A DNA stretch of 64,000 nt, taken from NCBI RefSeq assembly GCF_032144095.1, contig NZ_JAVSNJ010000014.1:1-64000 (forward strand), given 5' to 3'. The notes under the pieces are model-generated. The model did no database searches. It was given only the letters and a program-made list of their open reading frames with translations, and had not been told where the DNA came from. This document shows, piece by piece, positions 1 through 7,292 of this stretch. The position numbers and the translations under genes were made by a program. The DNA is from Sphaerochaeta sp032144095 (GTDB lineage: Bacteria > Spirochaetota > Spirochaetia > Sphaerochaetales > Sphaerochaetaceae). Positions within the stretch are counted from its first letter, which is position 1. Each line of letters begins with the position of its first letter.

Positions 1-1
1 T

Positions 2-76
2 TCTTTTTTTAGGGATTGCATAGCCTTATGGTACAAGGAAGCGGGATTATCTGCAAGTAATCGGGGTGGAAAGTAG
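2..76 (+). CDS. Possible 3' end of an upstream gene
   Basis: One forward frame is open from the window edge to a TAG at 74-76 and would encode about 24 C-terminal residues. The other two forward frames close within the first 21 bases. No family can be recognised from so short a piece, and the stretch could equally be non-coding. The remaining bases up to 145 hold an AG-rich ribosome-binding region before the DUF3842 start and no clear promoter or terminator. Confidence 0.2.
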   Translation, partial: SFFRDCIALWYKEAGLSASNRGGK

Positions 77-145
77 GTATGACGGTCATTCGGCTGGAAG
101 AAAGCCCCTTTCTATCCTATACTTGCTTGCAGAACGGAGATTGAG

Positions 146-550
146 ATGAAACTAGTAATCATAGACGGCCAGGGTGGAAGCCTTGGCAAAGCATTGGTTG
201 AGGCCATCAGAAAAGGCCACCCCTCACTTGAGATCCTGGCAATTGGGACCAACAGCATGGCTTCCAGTGCGATGCTCCGTAGCGGCGCCAGTGCAATTGC
301 AACTGGGGAGAATCCTGTTGTGGTCGCTTCCCGGGATGCCGATGTCATCATCGGGCCTCTGGGCCTCATCGCCTCTGACTCCCTGCATGGGGAGATCACC
401 CCGACCATGGCATCCGCCATATCCCAAAGCAGGGCACATAAGATCCTCATCCCCATCAGCAAGTGCAATATCTCCATTGTGGGAAGGCAGGAGCTTTCCC
501 TTGGCCAGATGATAGAGCTTGCAATGCAGGAGTTGGATGGGATGCTCTGA
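146..550 (+). CDS. DUF3842 family protein
   Basis: This 134-residue protein has the DUF3842 pattern: it begins MKLVIIDGQGGSLGK, a Rossmann-like first strand with a glycine-rich turn, and goes on with alternating strands and helices including DADVIIGPLGL and a C-terminal NISIVGRQE segment. It is full length for the family, whose function is unknown. The start has an AACGGAGATTG ribosome-binding region just upstream. It lies 178 bases before a metal ABC transporter on the same strand, but a promoter at 561-589 separates them, so shared function is only suggested by position. A soluble nucleotide- or small-molecule-binding role is possible but not shown. Confidence 0.85.
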   Translation: MKLVIIDGQGGSLGKALVEAIRKGHPSLEILAIGTNSMASSAMLRSGASAIATGENPVVVASRDADVIIGPLGLIASDSLHGEITPTMASAISQSRAHKILIPISKCNISIVGRQELSLGQMIELAMQELDGML

Positions 551-560
551 TTTTGGTTTC

Positions 561-589
561 TTGACACACCTTCCGGGCTTCTGTAGTAT
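561..589 (+). promoter_or_regulatory. Sigma-70 type promoter for the metal ABC operon
   Basis: TTGACA at 561-566 is followed after exactly 17 bases by TAGTAT at 584-589. It lies directly after the DUF3842 stop codon and points at the ABC operon, with a predicted start near 595. Confidence 0.7.
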
Positions 590-590
590 A

Positions 591-691
591 GGGGAATCCA
601 ACCCCATGAAGGGGTTATTCCCAAGTTTTGCTTACTACAGTTGACCTAATGATATACAGCCATGAAGGCATAAAAGGAAATTCTTCCTTTT
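591..691 (+). promoter_or_regulatory. Structured 5' leader of the metal ABC operon
   Basis: The leader between the promoter and the ABC start contains two hairpins. The first pairs GGGAAT (592-597) and ACCCC with GGGGTT and ATTCCC (617-622) around an ATGAA loop, with a two-base bulge. The second pairs AAAAGGAA (672-679) with TTCCTTTT (684-691) around ATTC. No known riboswitch class was recognised. The first hairpin could instead act as a weak terminator for the DUF3842 gene. Confidence 0.4.
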
Positions 692-728
692 CGCTTTTGT
701 GGCCTATTTTTTGTGTTTTGGAGGAGTT

Positions 729-1757
729 GTGGAACCATACAAACAGCCGCTGCAAGAGGGCCTTACCCTGTGTGTCTATGACAGGGAGAGGCTCATCTTC
801 TCCGATAAGGGACGGTGGCTTACCCCTCTCTTTGCCCTTGAGGAATTTCTGCTTACCTATGAAGGGGACAAGAGCAACCTGGCAGCCCATGATACGGCAG
901 CAGGCAAGGCTGCAGCCATCCTCATGGTTCGCATGGGTATCAGGCGCGTCCATATCAATCTGATGAGCGCCCTTGCCCTCGCCTACTACGAGGAGCATGG
1001 AGTCGAGGCTTCCTATGAGGCCAAGGTAGACAAACTCGCCTGCATGACAGAGGGCCTGCTTGAGAATCTCACTGAAGCGGATGAGATGTACCGCCTGCTC
1101 AGGATGCGGGCAAAATTGGTGAGGGGTGTCTCTGTCGAGATTCGGGACGCATCTTTCGGCTATGAAGGAAACCTGCTCTTCTCAGGGCTCAACATCTCCA
1201 TTCCCGAAGGGGAGAGGCTCCTCATCCAAGGGGATAATGGAAAGGGAAAGACCACCCTGCTCAAGATCCTGATGGGAAAGCTGGAGCCAACCAAGGGAAG
1301 GGTCCTCATTGACGCTCTTCCCCCTAGCCAGATCAAGAGCAGGACCATCGGCTACATCAAGCAACAGCAGAGCCAACAGCAGTTCCCTGTATCGGTTAGG
1401 GAGGTGGTGAGTATGGCTGCAGACAAGAGCCTCTCCAAGGAACGCCAAAAATGGGAGATCGACACCGCCTTGAGACGGGTAGGCATCCAGGACCTGCAAG
1501 GCCGTAACTTCTATACCCTCAGCGGAGGAGAGAGGCAAAAAGTGGCTCTCGCCCGCTGTCTTTGCCAGAAGGCCAGGCTGCTTTTGCTGGACGAACCGAC
1601 CTCCTTCCTTGATGCAAAAAGCAGGGCTGCCCTGGTGGAAACCATCAAGGCACTCACCCTCAACGAGATGCCCACCATCATCATTGTGACCCATGACAAA
1701 CAGCTGGAAGAGGACCTCCGGTGGCCTACCCTAAGGCTTGGAGGAAAGGATGAGTGA
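729..1757 (+). CDS. DUF1893 domain fused to metal ABC transporter ATPase
   Basis: This is the ATPase of a zinc/manganese-type ABC importer with an extra N-terminal domain. Residues about 8-115 match DUF1893 (motifs CVYDRERLIFSD, GKAAAILM and EEHGVEASYE), a small domain of unknown function resembling deaminase folds. The ATPase follows from about residue 130, with Walker A GDNGKGKTT, signature LSGGERQ, Walker B LLLLDEP and the switch histidine in VTHD. A longer open frame begins at GTG 699, but it would include the GGAGGAG ribosome-binding site at 720-726. The GTG at 729 is therefore preferred, although the spacing is short. The stop overlaps the permease start by 8 bases. Family membership is clear; the metal is not. 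Confidence 0.85.
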   Translation: MEPYKQPLQEGLTLCVYDRERLIFSDKGRWLTPLFALEEFLLTYEGDKSNLAAHDTAAGKAAAILMVRMGIRRVHINLMSALALAYYEEHGVEASYEAKVDKLACMTEGLLENLTEADEMYRLLRMRAKLVRGVSVEIRDASFGYEGNLLFSGLNISIPEGERLLIQGDNGKGKTTLLKILMGKLEPTKGRVLIDALPPSQIKSRTIGYIKQQQSQQQFPVSVREVVSMAADKSLSKERQKWEIDTALRRVGIQDLQGRNFYTLSGGERQKVALARCLCQKARLLLLDEPTSFLDAKSRAALVETIKALTLNEMPTIIIVTHDKQLEEDLRWPTLRLGGKDE

Positions 1758-2565
1758 CCTCCTGTTCATGCTCACCCTCCCCCCGGTAGCCAAAGGCTTG
1801 TTGGCTATGGTCATTGCGGGACTCTGTTTTCCTGTAGCGGGAGTCATGGTGCTTCGCCTCGACCTGGTACCCATGCGCTATATGCTGATGCACGGGGTAA
1901 TCCTGGGGGGTGCGATCTCCCTTGCATTCTCCCTTCCCCTGCTACCGGTAAGCATCGCCCTGAACCTCCTCCTGGTTTTGGGCATGCTCAAGCTTACCAA
2001 GGACTCTGCCTCCGGCTTTGGGGTCAGCAGTGCTGCGGCGATGGTATTTACCATGGCCCTAGCTTCCATCGTGATGCACCTCTTTGACGTCCCTGCCAAG
2101 GATACGCTGCAGCTCCTGTGGGGGAGTCCCTTCGCCTTGCGGTGGGCCGATGTGCTGGCCCTGCTGGCCATCGCCCTGGGCCTTACCCTCTATGTAGCGG
2201 CGAATTTCAGAAGCATCAGCTCAATCTTCTTCGACCAGGAGATTGCCCAATCGTTGGGCATGCGCGTGAAGCTCCATCACACGGCGATGGTCTTGGTCAT
2301 CGCCCTTGTCATCGCCTTTGCCATGAAGTTGCTTGGGGCACTGCTCATCGATGCCCTACTCATCCTTCCTGTCCTCATTGCCGCAATAGGTGCCCAGAGC
2401 CTGAAGCAACTCTTTATACGCTCCTGCCTGGTTGGCCTGTTTGTCTCATTGTTTGGTTTCATCGCGGCAGTCGCAACCGACCTCCCCCCCAGCGGGACCA
2501 TCGCCCTGCTCTCTGCCGCCCTCTATCTCGTTGTATCAACTATAGTGAAAAGGAAAGTATCATGA
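1750..2565 (+). CDS. ZnuB/TroC-like metal ABC transporter permease
   Basis: This 271-residue polytopic membrane protein belongs to the ABC-3 family of zinc/manganese permeases, with about eight hydrophobic segments. The cytoplasmic coupling region (SLGMRVKLHH) and the following LLGALLIDALLILPV stretch are characteristic. The start at ATG 1750 is chosen because GGAGGAAAGG lies right before it; the frame extends 12 bases further upstream without support. It overlaps the ATPase gene by 8 bases and the binding-protein gene by ATGA, which implies tight translational coupling. Metal specificity cannot be read from the permease; zinc or manganese is expected. Confidence 0.9.
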   Translation: MSDLLFMLTLPPVAKGLLAMVIAGLCFPVAGVMVLRLDLVPMRYMLMHGVILGGAISLAFSLPLLPVSIALNLLLVLGMLKLTKDSASGFGVSSAAAMVFTMALASIVMHLFDVPAKDTLQLLWGSPFALRWADVLALLAIALGLTLYVAANFRSISSIFFDQEIAQSLGMRVKLHHTAMVLVIALVIAFAMKLLGALLIDALLILPVLIAAIGAQSLKQLFIRSCLVGLFVSLFGFIAAVATDLPPSGTIALLSAALYLVVSTIVKRKVS

Positions 2566-3335
2566 AAAAACGTATCACATTGCTCCTGTTTCTCACCCTT
2601 AGCCTTGGCCTCTTTGCTGAAGGGACGGGTGAACGGACAGCCGTCTCCTCTGCCTCGAAACCTCTCTCTGTCGTCGCCTCAACTACCTGGACAGCAGCCT
2701 TTGCAGACCTTGGGGGAGCCGACAATATCCAGATCATTGCACCGGCTTCGCTCGTGCACCCACCTGAGTATGAGATTACCGTCAGTGACGTGTTGAAGAT
2801 TGGCAGTGCAGACTATTTCGTCTATGCAGGCTATGAAAGGATGATGCAGAGCATGGGGGACTCCATCAAGAAAACAGGCACAGAGATGGTGCTGATCAAC
2901 ACCGACAACAGCATCGAGAACGTCACCAAGCAGGCAGCCATCATCGCCTCGCTTTTGCACGAGCAATACTATAGCTCGGACAGGGTCTACGACTATGTAG
3001 AGACAATCCAGAAAGGAAAAGAGGCTGTGGCAAAGAAAGGCCTGGATGGACTGAAGGTATATTGCCATGCCATGCAAGTTTTCCTTGCCAAGGACCTTGG
3101 CCTGCAGGTGGGCGGAACCTTTGGACCCGGGCCCCTTACCGCAAGCCAGATAGCAGAGGTGGCCAAGGGCGGATATGACCTCATCATCGACAATATCCAC
3201 AACCCCATCGCCTCTCCCCTGCTGGAGGTCTCCCCCAAGACCAAGCTGGTGGTCTGGAGGAATTTCCCAGAAACAGTGGAAAGAGGAAGTCTGCAAAAGA
3301 TGGTACAGGCAAACATAGATGCCCTTCTGAAGTAA
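2562..3335 (+). CDS. ZnuA/TroA-like metal-binding periplasmic protein
   Basis: This 257-residue protein is the solute receptor of the metal ABC importer (cluster A-I). It starts with a signal peptide (MKKRITLLLFLTLSLGLFAEG) and has the two-lobed family pattern, including a metal-ligand histidine in SLVHPPEYE, a second in KVYCHAMQVF and an acidic DNIHNP segment. There is no long histidine-rich loop of the kind many zinc receptors carry, so manganese or zinc remain open. The start overlaps the permease stop as ATGA. A longer in-frame extension back to 2118 is only a shadow over the permease gene. It is the last operon gene and is followed by a terminator-like repeat. Confidence 0.9.
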   Translation: MKKRITLLLFLTLSLGLFAEGTGERTAVSSASKPLSVVASTTWTAAFADLGGADNIQIIAPASLVHPPEYEITVSDVLKIGSADYFVYAGYERMMQSMGDSIKKTGTEMVLINTDNSIENVTKQAAIIASLLHEQYYSSDRVYDYVETIQKGKEAVAKKGLDGLKVYCHAMQVFLAKDLGLQVGGTFGPGPLTASQIAEVAKGGYDLIIDNIHNPIASPLLEVSPKTKLVVWRNFPETVERGSLQKMVQANIDALLK

Positions 3336-3413
3336 ACAGGTGATCTCAGGAGAATCCTCCATCCATACCTGCAGAGGACCCTGCTCACCTACCTAAGGAG
3401 ACCTCAATACAAA

Positions 3414-3451
3414 CAGGCTACTTTGAGAGATTGCTCTCTTCTGGTAGCCTG
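3414..3451 (+). repeat. Upstream copy of the duplicated terminator hairpin
   Basis: CAGGCTACTTTGAGAGATTG and the following bases to GGTAGCCTG repeat the terminator at 4936-4973 almost base for base, including the nested GAGAG/CTCTC stem. This copy has lost the T-run: after the second arm the sequence passes directly into a fragment of the binding-protein gene. It was probably the original terminator of the metal importer operon. Confidence 0.75.
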
Positions 3452-3541
3452 ATAGCTGGGGTGGCCAAAAACAGATATCACCTCACTACCGACAATGTCT
3501 GCAACCCCATCGGCTCTCCCCTGCTGGAGGTTTCTCCCAAG
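3447..3541 (+). pseudogene. Decayed fragment of the metal-binding protein gene
   Basis: These 95 bases align without gaps to 3145-3239 of the intact binding-protein gene at roughly 82 percent identity by hand count. They encode the same DNxxNPIxSPLLEVSPK segment. There is no start, signal peptide or remaining domain. The junction with the terminator copy falls on a shared AGCC, which suggests a tandem duplication formed at microhomology and later eroded. The rest of 3336-3698 holds the end of the importer operon and an AT-rich stretch before the next gene. Confidence 0.75.
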
Positions 3542-3698
3542 CAAGATGAAAGGAAGCTGGTTTCACTGCATATTTACCAATATCGACTTTTTGTTGTTTT
3601 GATGCTATTCTTGTCATGAAAGTGTCACACACCACCGTGAAAATCAATTATGGTAAGTATAAGTATTGAAACATATTCTTTCTGATGTTGGGGTATAT

Positions 3699-4931
3699 AT
3701 GCTAAAAGCGGAACTGCTGGAACTATTGGTAAATGGCGAGAGTTCAGGAATAGAATTCAAAAGAGATGATATCAGGCCCGAACAACTAGCAAAAGAAATT
3801 GTGGCATTCGCTAATTTGGAGGGGGGACGCATTCTTCTGGGGGTTGAAGACGATGGAACCCTATCGGGCTTGCATCGTCCCGACACCCAGGAATGGGTAT
3901 TGAATGTGTTTCGAGACAAAGTATTTCCCATGATCATCCCCTATTATGAGGAGGTCGATGTTGATGGGATACGTATCGGCGTCGCTACTATTCCTCGTGG
4001 AATTTCCAAACCCTATGTCGTGCGGAATAATGGACGTGAAGAAATTTATATAAGAATGGGTAACCGGTCCGAAATAGCTTCAAGAGAGCAACAAGCACGC
4101 CTGTTCTCCATAGGGGGAATCCTTCATATCGAAGTGTTGCCTGTATCTGGAGCAACACTGAAGAGCTTGGATCTTGTACGATTTGAATATTACCTGGAAC
4201 AGGTGATTCATGATATTCAGATACCTACCAACGAACAGCAGTGGGTTGATCGCCTCAAAGGTCTGGGCCTCATGACAGAGGATGGTTTGGGCTCAGCAGT
4301 ATGTACGATTGCTGGGTTAGTCTGCTTTGGCAAGAATCCTAGCAAATTCCTCCCCCAAGCTGGTCTTAGGGTAATGGCCTTTTCTGGTGACAAAAAGGAA
4401 TACAGAGCTATCCTGGATACAAAACTCGATGGACCTTTGGTAGGCAGATGGGAGGACTATTCAGGACAGAAAAGTATAGTGGATGATGGTTTGCTGGAAA
4501 AGTTTTCCAATACGATCAGGCCATTCATTTCTGAAGAAAGTGATTCAATTGACCTTTCCATGAGAAAAACAACTCATATGAAGTACCCTTGGGAGGCAGT
4601 TCGCGAAACAGTCGTGAATGCCCTTGTCCATCGCGATTGGACACAAAGTGTTGATATAGAAATCGCTCTCTATTCTGATAGAATGGAAATCACAAGCCCT
4701 GGCAAACTCCCAAATTCCATGACCATAGAAAAAATGCTTGCTGGTCAGAGGACACCAAGAAATCCTCTCATCGTTGAGATTATGCGGGATTATGGCTATG
4801 TTGATGCAAGAGGCATGGGAGTAAGGACGAAAGTTGTTCCTCTCATGATAAAAATGAACAATGTCGAACCTCAATACATTCTGACTGAAGATTACCTTAG
4901 GGTAGTTTTACCCGCTTCATACCCAAAATGA
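3699..4931 (+). CDS. AlbA_2 / Schlafen-type DNA-binding and ATPase-domain protein
   Basis: This 410-residue protein has an N-terminal AlbA_2 domain (GIEFKRD, then AFANLEGGRILLGVEDDG) and a C-terminal HATPase_c_4-like region (NALVHRDW, DRMEITSPGKLP, RTPRNPLI, ARGMGV). Proteins of this architecture are usually annotated as putative transcriptional regulators; some AlbA_2 proteins occur in defence contexts, but nothing nearby supports that here. ATG 3699 follows a TTGGGG ribosome-binding site at five bases; TTG 3666 is a weaker alternative. The gene is clearly richer in A+T than its neighbours and lies between two copies of a terminator, which suggests it was inserted into a duplicated segment. 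Confidence 0.8.
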   Translation: MLKAELLELLVNGESSGIEFKRDDIRPEQLAKEIVAFANLEGGRILLGVEDDGTLSGLHRPDTQEWVLNVFRDKVFPMIIPYYEEVDVDGIRIGVATIPRGISKPYVVRNNGREEIYIRMGNRSEIASREQQARLFSIGGILHIEVLPVSGATLKSLDLVRFEYYLEQVIHDIQIPTNEQQWVDRLKGLGLMTEDGLGSAVCTIAGLVCFGKNPSKFLPQAGLRVMAFSGDKKEYRAILDTKLDGPLVGRWEDYSGQKSIVDDGLLEKFSNTIRPFISEESDSIDLSMRKTTHMKYPWEAVRETVVNALVHRDWTQSVDIEIALYSDRMEITSPGKLPNSMTIEKMLAGQRTPRNPLIVEIMRDYGYVDARGMGVRTKVVPLMIKMNNVEPQYILTEDYLRVVLPASYPK

Positions 4932-4935
4932 CAAC

Positions 4936-4978
4936 CAGGCTACCTTGAGAGATTGCTCTCTTCTGGTAGCCTGTTTTT
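4936..4978 (+). terminator. Intrinsic terminator after the AlbA_2 gene
   Basis: CAGGCTACC (4936-4944) pairs with GGTAGCCTG (4965-4973), with a nested GAGAG/CTCTC stem and a following T-run at 4974-4978. It lies right after the stop codon, and may also slow leftward transcription from the isomerase gene. A copy without the T-run is at 3414-3451. Confidence 0.8.
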
Positions 4979-5017
4979 GGTATCTACTACAATCAATGCA
5001 TGTAACCCAAGAATCTC

Positions 5018-5836
5018 TCAGCTATAGTACTTTCCGTACGTTCCCTTCAGGAAGGCTACGCTTCTTTTTGCTGCTGTCTCAGGATCGGGAAAGGGAAGGA
5101 TCTCTGCCGTTGTCCACCCGTTGTACCCAATGGTGGTCAGCGCGCTGAAGATCTCATCCCAAGGCATATGGCCATCGCCAGGAGCATGACGGTTGGTGTC
5201 GGCAAAGTGGACATACCGGACATACTCCTTGTTTCTGATCAGGCTCTGGCCAATATGGGCATCCTCGATGTTCATGTGGAACACATCGGGCATCATGGCG
5301 AAATTCTTCCTGTTGACCTTCTTCAGCAGTGCCGAACACTCATCAAGGTTGTTGATGAAGTCAATCTCATACCGGTTTACCGGTTCTAGGATCAGTTCGA
5401 CTCCCCTCTTCTCGGCATGGTCTGCAACCGAGTGCGCCATCTCCAGGAAAAGCTGTTCGCACAGCTGGGGGTCGCGGCCACCAATCGAGCCTCGGGTACG
5501 CCCGATGTTGACCAGGCCACCGAAATCAGAGGCAAGGTCGATGAAACCACAGAATGTATCGTACAGCTCCTTGCGCTTGGCCTTGTCCTCATCGGTAAAG
5601 TACAGGTTCCTGGCTGCAAAGACCTGCCCTGAGGAGACAGCGCTCACCTCCAGGCTGTTCTCCTTCAGAAGCTTCCTCAACACACTCTTGTCGACCTCAT
5701 CGGGTCGCTTGAGGGCAAGCTCCACCCCGTCGAACCCAAGTTCGTGGGCCTTGATGATCGACGATTCCACGCCGCGAAATACGACAAAGGCATTGGCCAT
5801 TGCCTCGGCGCCTGCTATGGCAACTGAAAGTTTCAT
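5018..5836 (-). CDS. Sugar phosphate isomerase/epimerase (TIM barrel)
   Basis: This 272-residue protein is of the xylose-isomerase-like TIM-barrel family. Metal and substrate residues are visible in LILEPVNRYE (glutamate), MMPDVFHMNIE (aspartate and histidine), VHFADTNRHAPGDGH and the closing TTAEILPFPDP glutamate. Such enzymes interconvert ketose and aldose sugars or epimerise keto-sugars and sugar acids using a divalent metal. It is the last gene of a leftward operon with a LarA-family protein, iron-type alcohol dehydrogenase and split transketolase, only four bases after the LarA gene. The substrate is not identifiable. A paralogous TIM-barrel protein is at 25697-26611. Confidence 0.85.
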   Translation of the reverse strand: MKLSVAIAGAEAMANAFVVFRGVESSIIKAHELGFDGVELALKRPDEVDKSVLRKLLKENSLEVSAVSSGQVFAARNLYFTDEDKAKRKELYDTFCGFIDLASDFGGLVNIGRTRGSIGGRDPQLCEQLFLEMAHSVADHAEKRGVELILEPVNRYEIDFINNLDECSALLKKVNRKNFAMMPDVFHMNIEDAHIGQSLIRNKEYVRYVHFADTNRHAPGDGHMPWDEIFSALTTIGYNGWTTAEILPFPDPETAAKRSVAFLKGTYGKYYS

Positions 5837-5840
5837 ACAA

Positions 5841-7235
5841 CTATTTCTCCAATGAGTCGTTCGTGTAGGGGATCACATAGGGGCCATCGCTGATATACAC
5901 GATGTCCATATCCTTGGCTTTCCTCTTCGTCTGTTCTTCAATATAGGCGATGGCACCGCTGACCACCTTGGTAAAGCAGTCTGGGCCCGGGTTCTTCTGG
6001 TCCTTCTCTGAGAGGAAGCGCTTGGCATTGATGCCAGGAAGCCCTGGCCACCAGATCTCGTCAAGAGAGGGACTGTAGAAAAGCATATGGTCCTGGTCAA
6101 TCCTGTCGAAGACCTTTGCCCACTGCTGTACTTGCCACTGCTCGGGAAGGAAGGTCCAGTCAGAAGAACCGATGGTGCGCAAAAAACCCTTTGCACCCTG
6201 CAGCTTCAGAAGGGCCAGGGTTGTGCGGTAGTTGATGCCCCCAACCACGTTACCTTCATCGGTTGTGTCGGCAATGATAACCAGGTAGCCATCCTTTTTC
6301 AGGACGCCAAGGCAGGCAACCGCGCATTTTGCACACTGGTAGTGATTCATGCCGACAAAGCCGCCATGGGTGACAACAATGTCTGCAGCTTTGGGGGCAG
6401 GAACCTTCAAGGTCTCGGAAATCTTGGCAACCGCTGCGAGATGGGCCTCGTTGAGGTCCCCGCTGAAGACACCGGTGACATGGAAGGCATGGTCGAGCGT
6501 TACGTTGACCAGGAAGTCCACCCCTACGAATGTAGCAACCTCCAGGCTCTCCAGATGGACCGGGTTACCCTCAAGGTTCAGATCCCTTGCAGCAGGGTCG
6601 GCCATCAGGGGGACACCATGGAATACAAAGGTCGAACCCTCTCCAATGATACCGGGACATACGGCCTTTCTTCCACCGCTTGCACCAGCCATGAAGTGGC
6701 TCTCCACCAGGCCGGTGGCAATCTTCAGGTCGGCCTCCACATAGAGCTTGTTCACCTTGATGCGGGTCCCACGGCTGCTGTCACCAAGATAGACTAGCTG
6801 GCTCTCATCCCTACCATCGTGGTTGATGATCGCGACCCCGCTGGAGAGGACACGCTCATCGACCATCTTCGCGATCTCAGCCCTACTCATGGCCCGGTGA
6901 GTGCCGGTTGCAATGAGGATGACAATGTTCTTGGCCTGGTAGCCCACTGAGAAGAGTGTCTCCAGAATAGGCAGGAGAATACCCTCCTCCCCCTTGTAGG
7001 GGACAGGTCTGGTATTGTCGCTGATGATTATGGCAGCCTTGGCAGAGGGGTTGTTGGCAAGCTTCTCCTGGGCAATGGCCCTGAGGCTCCTGCTTGCTAT
7101 GGGATGCTCAAAGGAATCCAAAATAGCTTCACCGACATTGGCAAGGGTAGCCGGTGCCTGCATATGGATGCAGTAGGTATGTTCGGGAAGGACAAGAGGG
7201 TCGTACTTGCTGCCCAAAGGATTGGTAACGTTCAT
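5841..7235 (-). CDS. LarA-family nickel-pincer racemase/epimerase
   Basis: This 464-residue protein belongs to the lactate racemase (LarA, DUF2088) family. Conserved elements are ISDNTRP, ATGTHRAM (catalytic-type histidine), a VESHFMAGASGGRKAVCPGI stretch with the histidine and the lysine that tethers the nickel-pincer cofactor, and a later histidine in VFHGVPL. Members racemise or epimerise 2-hydroxy acids, including sugar acids, so lactate is only one possible substrate. The usual cofactor maturation genes (larB, larC, larE) are not in the window. A good GGAGG lies six bases before the ATG. It sits between the alcohol dehydrogenase and the isomerase in one operon, which argues for a carbohydrate-acid substrate rather than fermentation lactate. 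Confidence 0.85.
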   Translation of the reverse strand: MNVTNPLGSKYDPLVLPEHTYCIHMQAPATLANVGEAILDSFEHPIASRSLRAIAQEKLANNPSAKAAIIISDNTRPVPYKGEEGILLPILETLFSVGYQAKNIVILIATGTHRAMSRAEIAKMVDERVLSSGVAIINHDGRDESQLVYLGDSSRGTRIKVNKLYVEADLKIATGLVESHFMAGASGGRKAVCPGIIGEGSTFVFHGVPLMADPAARDLNLEGNPVHLESLEVATFVGVDFLVNVTLDHAFHVTGVFSGDLNEAHLAAVAKISETLKVPAPKAADIVVTHGGFVGMNHYQCAKCAVACLGVLKKDGYLVIIADTTDEGNVVGGINYRTTLALLKLQGAKGFLRTIGSSDWTFLPEQWQVQQWAKVFDRIDQDHMLFYSPSLDEIWWPGLPGINAKRFLSEKDQKNPGPDCFTKVVSGAIAYIEEQTKRKAKDMDIVYISDGPYVIPYTNDSLEK

Positions 7236-7292
7236 GGGTAACCTCCAGATAGATCAGGCACCGGAGACCCGGTGCCTTGTGAAACGTATAGC

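Noticed and set aside
596..728. A known metal riboswitch in the importer leader
   Set aside because: The conserved cores of the manganese, NiCo and cobalamin classes were not seen; only generic hairpins are present.
2118..2561. N-terminal extension of the metal-binding protein
   Set aside because: It overlaps the permease gene in another frame; the true start at 2562 begins a signal peptide and is coupled by ATGA.
3699..4931. AlbA_2 gene as a proven defence gene
   Set aside because: No partner nuclease, toxin or other defence gene is nearby, and the architecture is also common among ordinary putative regulators.
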